Assembly: GCA_029573235.1 (NCBI GenBank) | Contig: JAKQGX010000037.1 | Location: forward strand, 93,397 to 157,396 | From: Bacteroidota bacterium | GTDB lineage: Bacteria > Bacteroidota > Bacteroidia > Chitinophagales > Chitinophagaceae | Reading direction: 5' to 3' | DNA length: 64,000 nt | Shown here: positions 17,654-25,569 of the stretch, one piece after another | Layout of the letters: each line of letters begins with the position of its first letter | How positions within the stretch are numbered: the stretch's first letter is position 1 | Notes under the pieces: generated by a model | What the model saw: only the letters and a program-made list of their open reading frames with translations | What the model was told of the DNA's origin: nothing | The model's database searches: none | Translations under genes and position numbers: made by a program

Positions 17654-18607
17654 CTATGGAGTGCTATGTTCATTTTTAGGAGCAAGAAACTTGGATGCCA
17701 GCATCCCACAAGCAAGTGAAACCGCAATCACACCTAAGGATAACCAATCCGGAATTTCCACATGGTGGTGTAACAACATCTTTACGCCCACAAATGCTAA
17801 GATTACAATCAGGCTGTAATTAATGTATTGGAATTTATTGAGCATTCCTGCAATAAGGAAAAACATAGACCGCAAGCCCATTACCGCAAGGATATTGGAG
17901 CTGAATACAATGAAAGGGTCTGTAGTGATAGCTAGTATTGCCGGTATGCTATCGATAGCAAAAAAGATGTCGGTCAGTTCAACAATGATAAGTGCCACGA
18001 AGAGGGGTGTCGCAAACTTGATTCCTTTTTTCTTTATGAAAAAACGATCGTTATATACAGATCTTGTAACCGGGTACACCTTTTTTATCCACTTAAATAT
18101 CTTGGAATCTCTTGGGTTTTGAGGCTTATCATGTGTTACCAACATTTTTATTGCAGTAAAAATCAAAAACACGCCAAATACATAGATGATCCAGCTAAAT
18201 TTATTTATCAGTGCCACACCGAAAATAATCATCACGGCTCTAAATATCACCGCTCCCAACACTCCATAAAACAATACTTCGTGCTGGTATTTTTTTGGGA
18301 TAGAAAATGAAGAAAAGATGAGTGCAATGATGAAAATATTATCAACACTCAAAGAGAGTTCGATGAGGTACCCTGTTACAAATTTGATAACGGCGTTGGT
18401 AGGAGTTAAGTGCGTAGGATTATCTATCCAACCTTCTTGAAAAGCTTTATATATTACCCCTGAAAATAGCACGGCAATGGTTACCCAAACTCCTGTCCAG
18501 ATGGCGGCTTCCTTCGCAGTCACTTCGTGCGGCGAGCGATTAAAAACACCCAAGTCTAAAACGAGTGCAAATATGATGATGGCAATAAAAACAATCCAAA
18601 GTGTCAT
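17654..18607 (-). CDS. TerC-family integral membrane protein
   Basis: 317 residues with about eight to nine membrane segments. Family hallmarks are ELSLSVDNIFIIALIF and ELTDIFFAIDSIPAILA, each with acidic residues inside the membrane that the family is thought to use for Mn2+ or other cation export (Alx/TerC). It is first in a row of three membrane-protein genes of unknown or ion-related function. No yybP-ykoY riboswitch was recognised in the 143 bp upstream. The substrate is not determinable from sequence; the tellurite name is historical. Confidence 0.9.
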   Translation of the reverse strand: MTLWIVFIAIIIFALVLDLGVFNRSPHEVTAKEAAIWTGVWVTIAVLFSGVIYKAFQEGWIDNPTHLTPTNAVIKFVTGYLIELSLSVDNIFIIALIFSSFSIPKKYQHEVLFYGVLGAVIFRAVMIIFGVALINKFSWIIYVFGVFLIFTAIKMLVTHDKPQNPRDSKIFKWIKKVYPVTRSVYNDRFFIKKKGIKFATPLFVALIIVELTDIFFAIDSIPAILAITTDPFIVFSSNILAVMGLRSMFFLIAGMLNKFQYINYSLIVILAFVGVKMLLHHHVEIPDWLSLGVIAVSLACGMLASKFLAPKNEHSTP

Positions 18608-18750
18608 AAGCTAATGTGTTGTTTGGTGCTAGTGAGGTAACCTGATTTTTGTTGTCTTCTAGTGTACGGACTATAAGTAATATGGGGAATCCATTTCCGT
18701 TGGGTGCTGTGTATTCCTTGCAAAACTTCTTTATCGGAGGGAGGGTAATC

Positions 18751-19629
18751 TTACGCAACTTTTTTTGTCTTTTTCTTCAATAAAGTAAGTATGCGTTGAA
18801 CCATTGATACGATTCCAAATACTATAATACCGACACCTAATCCTATGATTAAACTTGCAATAAATTCCGGAATGTTTTCAAATATATGATGCAAGTATTC
18901 GACATTGTGCAAAAACAAACCACCTGCTACCATGAGCAAAGCAATTGTTCCCACAACACTGAGCAATTTAATAATAACAGGAAGTGCGTTAACCAATAGC
19001 TGACCAAGTGCTCCCCAAAAACCTTTCCCGCCATTTCTTTTCATCAATTTGTAGCCGGCATCATCCATTCTTACAATCAGTGCTACAATGCCATATACCC
19101 CCACGGTAGCAATAATTGCTACTGCACTTACCGTAGCAATGCGCAGCCAAAGTGGTTGCTCTAATACGGTGCTTAAAGCAATAATGACAATCTCCAGTGA
19201 CAAGATAAAATCAGTGCGAATGGCATCATTTATTTTTTTCCTTTCAGAATGGGTAATGGCAACCTCTACTTCTTTTTTCTCTTTGTGGTGGTGACGATGA
19301 AAGAAATATTCTATGATTTTCTCAGCGCCTTCGTAAGCTAAATATGCGCCCCCCACCATTAACGTAATCGTAATGGCTATGGGCAGATACACATTGAGCA
19401 AAAAGACAATAGGAATGATGATAAGCTTGTTAATAAATGAGCCTTTGGAAATAGCCCACAGTACGGGCAACTCTCTGGATGAAACAAAACCGGTAGATTT
19501 TTCCGCATTTACAGCCAAATCATCGCCAAGGATTCCGGCCGTTTTTTGTGACGCCACTTTCGTGGCCAACGCCACATCGTCCATTAATGCGCCAATGTCG
19601 TCTAAAAGTGCAAAGAAACCTGATGCCAT
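18751..19629 (-). CDS. DUF808 (YedI-like) membrane protein
   Basis: 292 residues. The N-terminus MASGFFALLDDIGALMDDVA, then KVASQKTAGILGDDLAVNAE, is the signature of DUF808. There are about six membrane spans and an intracellular basic/His-rich stretch HRHHHKEKKEVE near residue 115. Function unknown. It sits between TerC and DUF456 genes on the same strand with gaps of 143 and 128 bp, so it is probably transcribed alone from the -7 box just upstream. Confidence 0.88.
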   Translation of the reverse strand: MASGFFALLDDIGALMDDVALATKVASQKTAGILGDDLAVNAEKSTGFVSSRELPVLWAISKGSFINKLIIIPIVFLLNVYLPIAITITLMVGGAYLAYEGAEKIIEYFFHRHHHKEKKEVEVAITHSERKKINDAIRTDFILSLEIVIIALSTVLEQPLWLRIATVSAVAIIATVGVYGIVALIVRMDDAGYKLMKRNGGKGFWGALGQLLVNALPVIIKLLSVVGTIALLMVAGGLFLHNVEYLHHIFENIPEFIASLIIGLGVGIIVFGIVSMVQRILTLLKKKTKKVA

Positions 19630-19645
19630 AGTGATTTTTCAACGG

Positions 19646-19680
19646 CAAAAATACAGGAATGATAGCAGGAATATTTCAAA
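19646..19680 (-). promoter_or_regulatory. Promoter for the DUF808 gene
   Basis: Minus strand: TTTG (19680-19677), a 23-nt gap, then TATTTTTG (19653-19646). The ATG is 16 nt after the box, so a short leader is predicted. Confidence 0.5.
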
Positions 19681-19757
19681 GGAAATAAAAATATCTATCC
19701 GCCTAAAAGCAATGTAAATCTTCTTAGCAAGAAAGATAATGGATGATGATTCAAGGA

Positions 19758-20237
19758 TCAATATAGCATTTCCTTTGCCATCCAAAATGCCAACAACAAA
19801 CACCAGGCTAGCTTCAACCCGGTACTGTATAAGAAACCTAAAAATGAACTAAAAGCTATTCGTAACGATTGTTGTACATCTCCATTTTTTGCCCACATTT
19901 CGCCTGCCCATGCTCCTGCAAACGGACCCAATATAATGCCCAACGGGCCCATGAAAACTCCGATAATAGCACCTGCTAAGGCACCTCGTTCACCGGCTTT
20001 ACTTCCTCCTTTTTTTCGTACCACATAGCTGGGGAGGTAATAATCTAATACGGTTAAGATAAAAGTAACGATTGCGGTGCTGATAAGAAATGACGTACTA
20101 AATGTAGCCGACTTTGTAAAAGACAACAACAGTAGCCCTGCCCACGCCAATGGTGGACCGGGAAGTACGGGTAATAAACAACCGGCAATACCTACCAACA
20201 CCATTATGAATGCTCCTATTATCAACGCTATTTCCAT
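19758..20237 (-). CDS. DUF456 domain membrane protein
   Basis: 159 residues, almost entirely hydrophobic, with about four to five membrane segments. GCLLPVLPGPPLAWAGLLLL and the glycine-rich GAIIGVFMGPLGIILGPFAG match the two repeated glycine-zipper halves of DUF456. Function unknown. The GxxxG-rich repeats suggest tight helix packing and perhaps oligomerisation. Confidence 0.88.
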   Translation of the reverse strand: MEIALIIGAFIMVLVGIAGCLLPVLPGPPLAWAGLLLLSFTKSATFSTSFLISTAIVTFILTVLDYYLPSYVVRKKGGSKAGERGALAGAIIGVFMGPLGIILGPFAGAWAGEMWAKNGDVQQSLRIAFSSFLGFLYSTGLKLAWCLLLAFWMAKEMLY

Positions 20238-20269
20238 TTATTTCTGCTATTTGGGGAATGAATGTAAGT

Positions 20270-20305
20270 TAAAAAAATGCCTTTTACTGCTGTGTAAAAG
20301 GCATT
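20270..20305 (-). terminator. Rho-independent terminator of the 800-residue E1 gene
   Basis: A perfect 12-bp stem AATGCCTTTTAC/GTAAAAGGCATT with a 6-nt loop, followed on the minus strand by a run of seven T, 22 nt past the stop at 20328. Confidence 0.85.
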
Positions 20306-20327
20306 TCAGAATTATCAATCTAAAAAC

Positions 20328-22730
20328 TTATTCTGCCATCATGGCTTCTATCACATCGGCTATTTCTTCGGTATTAGGTTTAGAGAAATAATCACCATCG
20401 GTGGCGTATGCCGGGCGGTGTGCTTTGGCGGTAATGGTTCTGGGGGCAACATCCAACCAACGATAGCCGCCTTGTACCTCCATTACTTGTTGGAACATAT
20501 ATGCAGAGGCACCACCGGGCACATCTTCATCAATAAATACAATGCGGTTGGTTTTCTTCAACGAGTCTAGAATGTTATGATGGATATCAAAAGGTAGTAG
20601 CGTACGCACGTCAATTACCTCACAAGAAATCCCTTGTGGTTCCAAATAGGAAACTATGGCATCTTCAATAATGCGAAGGGTAGAGCCATATGAAACAATG
20701 GTAATGTCTTCTCCTTTACGAATTACTTCCGGTATCCCAAAGGGAACGGTGAAGGTGTCTAAGTTGGAGGGTACATTTTCTTTAAGACGGTATCCATTTA
20801 GGCATTCTATTACAATACCCGGCTCATCACTTTGCAATAAAGTATTGTACATACCGGCTGCTTGCGACATATTGCGCGGCACACAAAGGTACATACCTCT
20901 AATGCTGTTGAGGATCATCCCAATGGGCGAACCACTATGCCAGATACCTTCCAATCGGTGTCCGCGTGTACGAACAATCAACGGACATTTTTGGCCTCCT
21001 TTGGTACGGTATTGCATGGTGGCTACATCATCGCTCAGCGGTTGCAAGCCGTATAATAAGTAGTCGAGGTATTGCATTTCGGCAATGGGGCGAAGTCCTC
21101 GCATAGCCATCCCCAGCCCTTGTCCGATGATGGTAGCTTCTCGAATACCGGTATCAAATATCCGTTGGTCTCCATACTTTTCTTGTAATCCGGCAAAGCC
21201 TTGGTTGACATCACCTATCTTGCCCAAGTCTTCGCCAAAGGCAAGCACCGCAGGGTTTTTAGCAAAGGTCATGTCGAAATATCGGTTTAATATTTCGTAA
21301 CCATTTAGGGTTTCTCCTCCGTATACCGGAGCTACTTCGGCTACTTTCATGGCTGAATATGCAGATCCGGAATGGAGAAGGGAATTGTATTTTTCTTGAT
21401 TTTCAGTTTTAAGTTGTTCGTAATGGCTGCGCAATGTCCTTACTGCATCGCTATTTCCCGAAGATAGTTTTAATACCCGGTGAATCGTTTGCATTACATC
21501 CTTTCGGATAGGCTCTTTGATTGCCTTCAATGCCTGCACATGCGAAGCAATTTTCTCGGCGGCGGCACCACTTTCATACATGAGTTGATTGCAAAGAGTA
21601 GCGGCTCGCTCTACTTGCTCTTTAATAGGATTCATAAAGGCATCCCAGGCTTTTTGCTTGGCACTTCTCGCTTCTTGCTTGGCGTTGTTTTCTATTACTA
21701 TCAACTCTTCTTCATTCAAAATGCTGTTCTCCAAAATGAATTCTCTCATTTTGTTTAGGCAGTCGAAGTCCTTTTCAAACTGAAGTCGTTCTTTGCTTTT
21801 ATACCGCTCGTGCGAGCCGGATGTAGAGTGCCCTTGCGGTTGGGTTACTTCTTGTACATGGAAGATAGCAGGAGTTTGTGTTTCGCGTACGCGTGCTATA
21901 CCTTGTTGAAAAGTTTGCACCATGCCGGCATAATCCCATCCTTTGGCGGTGTATATGTTGATGCCACCTTTCTTCGGGTCAAATTGCATTCCGGCGAGAG
22001 CTTCCGAAATGGAGTTTTTGGTAGTTTGGTATTTGCGCGGTACAGAGATGCCGTATCCATCATCCCATACAAAGATGGCTAAGGGTACTTGCAAAACACC
22101 GGCAGCATTTACGGTTTCCCAAAACAATCCTTCAGAAGTAGAAGCATCACCGATAGTACAAAAAACAACCTCGTTTCCTTTGTTGGTAAATTTCTCAAAT
22201 CCCTTGCGCAGTTCCGGTATGTTGCGATAGCATTTAGAGGCAAAAGCCAATCCAAGTGCTCGCACCATTTGTCCGGCAGTGGGCGATATGTCACTGGATG
22301 ATTGAGGAGCTGTGGTTAAATCTTTCCAATCACCTTTTTCATCCAGCCAGCGGGTACCATAGTGTCCGTTCATCATACGTCCGCCGGTAGCAGGCTCTGC
22401 CGTTAAGTCGGGAGTGGCATACAATTGTGCAAAGAATTTTTCGATATCACACATGCCGGTAGCAAACATCAGGGTTTGGTCGCGGTAGTAGCCGGAGCGA
22501 ATGTCGCCGGGTTGCATACATTTAGCAGCCGCTATTTGAGCCAGCTCCTTGCCGTCTCCAAAGATGCCAAACTTCGCTTTGCCGGTCAGTACTTCACGAC
22601 GACCAATGAGGCTTGCCTCGCGACTGGCAACTGCCAACGAGTAGTCTTTTATGACTTCTTCTTTAAATTCTTCAAATGAAAGGCGTTCGTTATGTGGTGA
22701 AGCAGTTTCCTGTGAGAGCATATCTACCAT
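20328..22730 (-). CDS. Fused alpha/beta 2-oxo-acid dehydrogenase E1 component (thiamine-dependent)
   Basis: 800 residues: an E1-alpha-like half (about 20-330), a charged helical linker (330-450), and an E1-beta/transketolase C-terminal half (about 470-800). The TPP motif reads IGDASTSEG (193-201) and ends near WDDGYGIS, a variant of the usual GDG...NN motif. The beta half has VLAFGEDLGKIGDVNQGF and the glutamate of DTGIREATIIGQ. It would decarboxylate a 2-oxo acid (branched-chain or pyruvate) and pass the acyl group to a lipoyl E2, but no E2/E3 is nearby. It is a different subfamily from the 660-residue E1 at 58.8 kb. A good promoter and terminator bracket it, so it is monocistronic. Confidence 0.88.
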   Translation of the reverse strand: MVDMLSQETASPHNERLSFEEFKEEVIKDYSLAVASREASLIGRREVLTGKAKFGIFGDGKELAQIAAAKCMQPGDIRSGYYRDQTLMFATGMCDIEKFFAQLYATPDLTAEPATGGRMMNGHYGTRWLDEKGDWKDLTTAPQSSSDISPTAGQMVRALGLAFASKCYRNIPELRKGFEKFTNKGNEVVFCTIGDASTSEGLFWETVNAAGVLQVPLAIFVWDDGYGISVPRKYQTTKNSISEALAGMQFDPKKGGINIYTAKGWDYAGMVQTFQQGIARVRETQTPAIFHVQEVTQPQGHSTSGSHERYKSKERLQFEKDFDCLNKMREFILENSILNEEELIVIENNAKQEARSAKQKAWDAFMNPIKEQVERAATLCNQLMYESGAAAEKIASHVQALKAIKEPIRKDVMQTIHRVLKLSSGNSDAVRTLRSHYEQLKTENQEKYNSLLHSGSAYSAMKVAEVAPVYGGETLNGYEILNRYFDMTFAKNPAVLAFGEDLGKIGDVNQGFAGLQEKYGDQRIFDTGIREATIIGQGLGMAMRGLRPIAEMQYLDYLLYGLQPLSDDVATMQYRTKGGQKCPLIVRTRGHRLEGIWHSGSPIGMILNSIRGMYLCVPRNMSQAAGMYNTLLQSDEPGIVIECLNGYRLKENVPSNLDTFTVPFGIPEVIRKGEDITIVSYGSTLRIIEDAIVSYLEPQGISCEVIDVRTLLPFDIHHNILDSLKKTNRIVFIDEDVPGGASAYMFQQVMEVQGGYRWLDVAPRTITAKAHRPAYATDGDYFSKPNTEEIADVIEAMMAE

Positions 22731-22743
22731 ATATTATTTGAGC

Positions 22744-22775
22744 CAAAGATAATTTGATAATCGTTGAAGTTACAA
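22744..22775 (-). promoter_or_regulatory. Promoter for the 800-residue E1 gene
   Basis: Minus strand: TTG (22775-22773), a 21-nt gap, then TATCTTTG (22751-22744), a full -7 match. The ATG at 22730 follows after 13 nt. Confidence 0.55.
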
Positions 22776-22911
22776 CTTTATGGCGAAAATTAGAAGTGCC
22801 TATATTGGGCTTGCTGCTTTTATGAACGAATAATATATCAACGATAAATAAACATTTTCTAATGGGTCATAATAGATGTTGGTTGAGTTTGCATTTATCT
22901 TTACGCCCCTT

Positions 22912-24672
22912 ATGAAATTTCTGTACAGCTATTTAGTTCGCTATAAGCTATTGATATTTTTATCGCTTTTGCTTGCCGCTATCAATCAGGTTTTTTCCTT
23001 GCTAGACCCCATGATTGCCGGTAAAATTTTAGACAAGTTTGTAAACAACCCGCATGATGGAGGACGTACACAACATCAGTTTATGATGGAGGCACTATTA
23101 TACTTGGGTGCTATGGTGGGGGTCGCCATGGTTTCCCGGATAGCAAAGGCTTTTCAGGACTATGTGGTGAATGTGGTGATTCAAAAATCTGGGGCTCGCA
23201 TTTACACGGATGGCTTGCAACACGCACTGCGACTTCCCTATCAGGAGTTTGAAGACCAGCAAAGCGGCGAGACATTAGCCATTTTACAGAAAGTACGTAT
23301 CGATTCTGAGAAACTCATCTCGGCTGCAGTGAATATTCTTTTCGCCACTTTGGTAGGGGTAGTGTTTGTAATGATATATGCTTTTCGTATCCATCCGGTA
23401 TTACCACTGGTGTATTTTGGTGGCATCTTATTGTTGGGATGGCTAACGAAAGTGCTGAGCCGTAAGATTAAATCGATTCAAAAAAATATCGTCAAAGAAA
23501 CAACCGCTCTAGCCGGTGCTACTACCGAATCGCTGCGAAATATTGAATTGGTAAAAAGCCTCGGATTGACACATCAAGAAATCAGAAGACTCAATAGTAC
23601 CACTGTAAAGATTCTAGGATTGGAATTGAAGAAAGTACGAAACATTCGCTCCATCTCCTTTATTCAAGGCACTTCGGTAAACTTGCTGCGCCAAATCATC
23701 ACCTTTGTTTTGCTGTATTTTATTTTTAGAGATACCGTTACGCCCGGGCAATATCTGACACTGAGTTTTTATCAGTTTTTCATCTTTGGCCCATTACAAG
23801 AATTGGGAAATATCATTTTAGTATATCGCGAGGCTGAAGTATCGTTGAATAAAATGCAAGACCTCATGAGCAAGCCGATAGAGCCTAAGCCCGATGCTCC
23901 TGAAGCAATTCGTGCAATCAATCATTTGCAATTTCAACAGGTGCGTTTCCAACATCAGTCAGCCTCTAAGCCGGCATTAGAGGAGATTAGTTTTGAAGTG
24001 AAGGTGGGCGAAACAGTAGCCTTTGTGGGACCGTCCGGCTCCGGAAAAACCACACTGGTAAAGCTTTTAGTAGGGTTGTATCAACCCAATCAAGGAACGA
24101 TCTTATATAATAGCCTCCCGGTAGATAAAATTGATTTCGATGAACTCAGAAGACAAATAGGGTTTGTAACCCAAGATACGCAGTTGTTCTCCGGTACTAT
24201 CAAAGAAAACTTACTTTTTGTAAACCCTCGTGCAACCGACGAAGAAATACAAAATGTATTGCTACAAGCTGCTGCCAAAAATTTATTAGCTCGTGCAGAG
24301 AAGGGTATTGATACGATGATTGGCGAAGGGGGATTAAAACTTTCTGGTGGAGAAAGGCAGCGCTTATCCATTGCTCGGGCTTTGTTGCGACACCCACGCT
24401 TAATGATTTTTGATGAAGCCACTTCTGCATTGGATTCTCTTACCGAAGAAGAAATTTCTAACACCATACGAGCCATTACACAACAGCGAGAGCATATCAC
24501 CATTATGATAGCACACCGTCTTTCTACTATCATGTATGCCGATAGAATTTTTGTTTTAGAAAAAGGAAGAATTGTAGAAACCGGTACCCACCAAACCTTG
24601 TTGGAAGAAAAAGGATTGTATTATGCCATGTGGCGTCAGCAAATTGGTGAACGCAAGTTGGTAGAGGCATAA
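22912..24672 (+). CDS. ABC transporter, fused permease and ATPase (exporter type)
   Basis: 586-residue half-transporter that should work as a homodimer in the inner membrane. Six membrane segments fill about 10-310. The nucleotide-binding domain follows with Walker A GPSGSGKTT near 373, signature LSGGERQRL near 477, Walker B LMIFDEATSALD near 497 and the H-loop IAHRLSTI. This is the MsbA/lipid-or-peptide exporter type; the substrate is unknown. ATG 22912 is preferred to ATG 22876, because a near -7 box (TATCTTTA, 22896-22903) lies between them. Confidence 0.9.
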   Translation: MKFLYSYLVRYKLLIFLSLLLAAINQVFSLLDPMIAGKILDKFVNNPHDGGRTQHQFMMEALLYLGAMVGVAMVSRIAKAFQDYVVNVVIQKSGARIYTDGLQHALRLPYQEFEDQQSGETLAILQKVRIDSEKLISAAVNILFATLVGVVFVMIYAFRIHPVLPLVYFGGILLLGWLTKVLSRKIKSIQKNIVKETTALAGATTESLRNIELVKSLGLTHQEIRRLNSTTVKILGLELKKVRNIRSISFIQGTSVNLLRQIITFVLLYFIFRDTVTPGQYLTLSFYQFFIFGPLQELGNIILVYREAEVSLNKMQDLMSKPIEPKPDAPEAIRAINHLQFQQVRFQHQSASKPALEEISFEVKVGETVAFVGPSGSGKTTLVKLLVGLYQPNQGTILYNSLPVDKIDFDELRRQIGFVTQDTQLFSGTIKENLLFVNPRATDEEIQNVLLQAAAKNLLARAEKGIDTMIGEGGLKLSGGERQRLSIARALLRHPRLMIFDEATSALDSLTEEEISNTIRAITQQREHITIMIAHRLSTIMYADRIFVLEKGRIVETGTHQTLLEEKGLYYAMWRQQIGERKLVEA

Positions 24673-24693
24673 AGCATATTCCTTGTGGTTCCT

Positions 24694-24701
24694 TATCTTC
24701 G
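24694..24701 (+). promoter_or_regulatory. -7 box (TATCTTCG) almost touching the start of the YwqK-cytochrome gene
   Basis: TATCTTCG ends only 8 nt before ATG 24710. With the usual spacing, transcription would start a few nt before the ATG. A -33 element is not evident. Confidence 0.45.
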
Positions 24702-24709
24702 TTATTCGC

Positions 24710-25564
24710 ATGAAGCCAATACTCGTATTACTATTCCCCCTTGTCTATAGCATTGTAGCATCTGCACAAACAGATACCAAAGGAATGCCGAGCACCACCA
24801 AAATTTACAATGAAGAAGGCAAGGTGCAAATGACAATTTTCTACAACCCCTCCTGCCAATGCAAAATCTATTCTGAGTTTTTTGGAGACGGAAAACTGTT
24901 AGCAAAACGCGTGTTTAAATTGGTAGATGGAAAAGAAGTGGTAGATGGCGAGGACATCACCTATTTTCATGATGGCAGTATCCAAGCCTATAAAAAATGG
25001 AAAGATGCGTTGCCCGATGGTCGCTTTTATTTTAATCACGAAGACGGAAGACTGGAGCACGAAGAGTTTTATGATGGCAAATACAAAACCGGTACATGGA
25101 AATATTTTGATGCCTTTGGTCGATTGGTCCGTGAGCAAATTTATGAGCCACGCACCACTCTTTGGAACAGTAAGAAGGATAATGCCACTGTCAAATATTA
25201 CCAAAATGGTGCCGTCGTAAAAACAGATAAAGTAAAGGGTACTACACTATCTGGTTCCAATGCTACAACCCCTTCGCCCGCTGTTATCACTACCTTAGAT
25301 GGCGCATCCTTGTTTCGGTTGAAATGCAAAGCCTGCCATGATCCCGAATCTCCTTCGTATGGGCCCGCTGTAAAAAGCTTTCAAAAAAAACGAAAAGAGG
25401 CTTGGCTGTATCAGTGGGTTCGTAATGCGGATGAATTAGTAGCTGCCGGTGATAAAGACGCATTGGCTTTGTACCAACAATGGAACAACAAAAAGCATCC
25501 CTCCCAAACCAAATTGACGGACGAACAAATAAAAGCCATCCTCAGTTACCTCAAGACACAATAA
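24710..25564 (+). CDS. Exported YwqK/MORN-like repeat protein fused to a monoheme cytochrome c domain
   Basis: 284 residues starting at ATG 24710, which begins a clean signal peptide (MKPILVLLFPLVYSIVASAQ). Residues 30-150 hold YwqK/MORN-type strands (GEDITYFHDGSIQAYKKW, DGRFYFNHEDGRL, TGTWKYFDAFGRL). Residues 196-284 are a small class I cytochrome c with CKACH (C206, C209, H210) and the usual LTDEQIKAILSYL end helix. The position just before that helix, where relatives have a Met-Pro axial ligand, reads NNKKHPSQ, so His probably replaces Met. Likely periplasmic or outer-membrane facing. I know of no defined role for this domain pair. Its tail lies 5 bp from the tail of the next gene on the other strand. 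Confidence 0.82.
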   Translation: MKPILVLLFPLVYSIVASAQTDTKGMPSTTKIYNEEGKVQMTIFYNPSCQCKIYSEFFGDGKLLAKRVFKLVDGKEVVDGEDITYFHDGSIQAYKKWKDALPDGRFYFNHEDGRLEHEEFYDGKYKTGTWKYFDAFGRLVREQIYEPRTTLWNSKKDNATVKYYQNGAVVKTDKVKGTTLSGSNATTPSPAVITTLDGASLFRLKCKACHDPESPSYGPAVKSFQKKRKEAWLYQWVRNADELVAAGDKDALALYQQWNNKKHPSQTKLTDEQIKAILSYLKTQ

Positions 25565-25569
25565 TGAGC

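Noticed and set aside
18608..18750. yybP-ykoY (Mn2+) riboswitch upstream of TerC
   Set aside because: I looked for the conserved aptamer loops on the minus strand and did not find them in the 143 bp.
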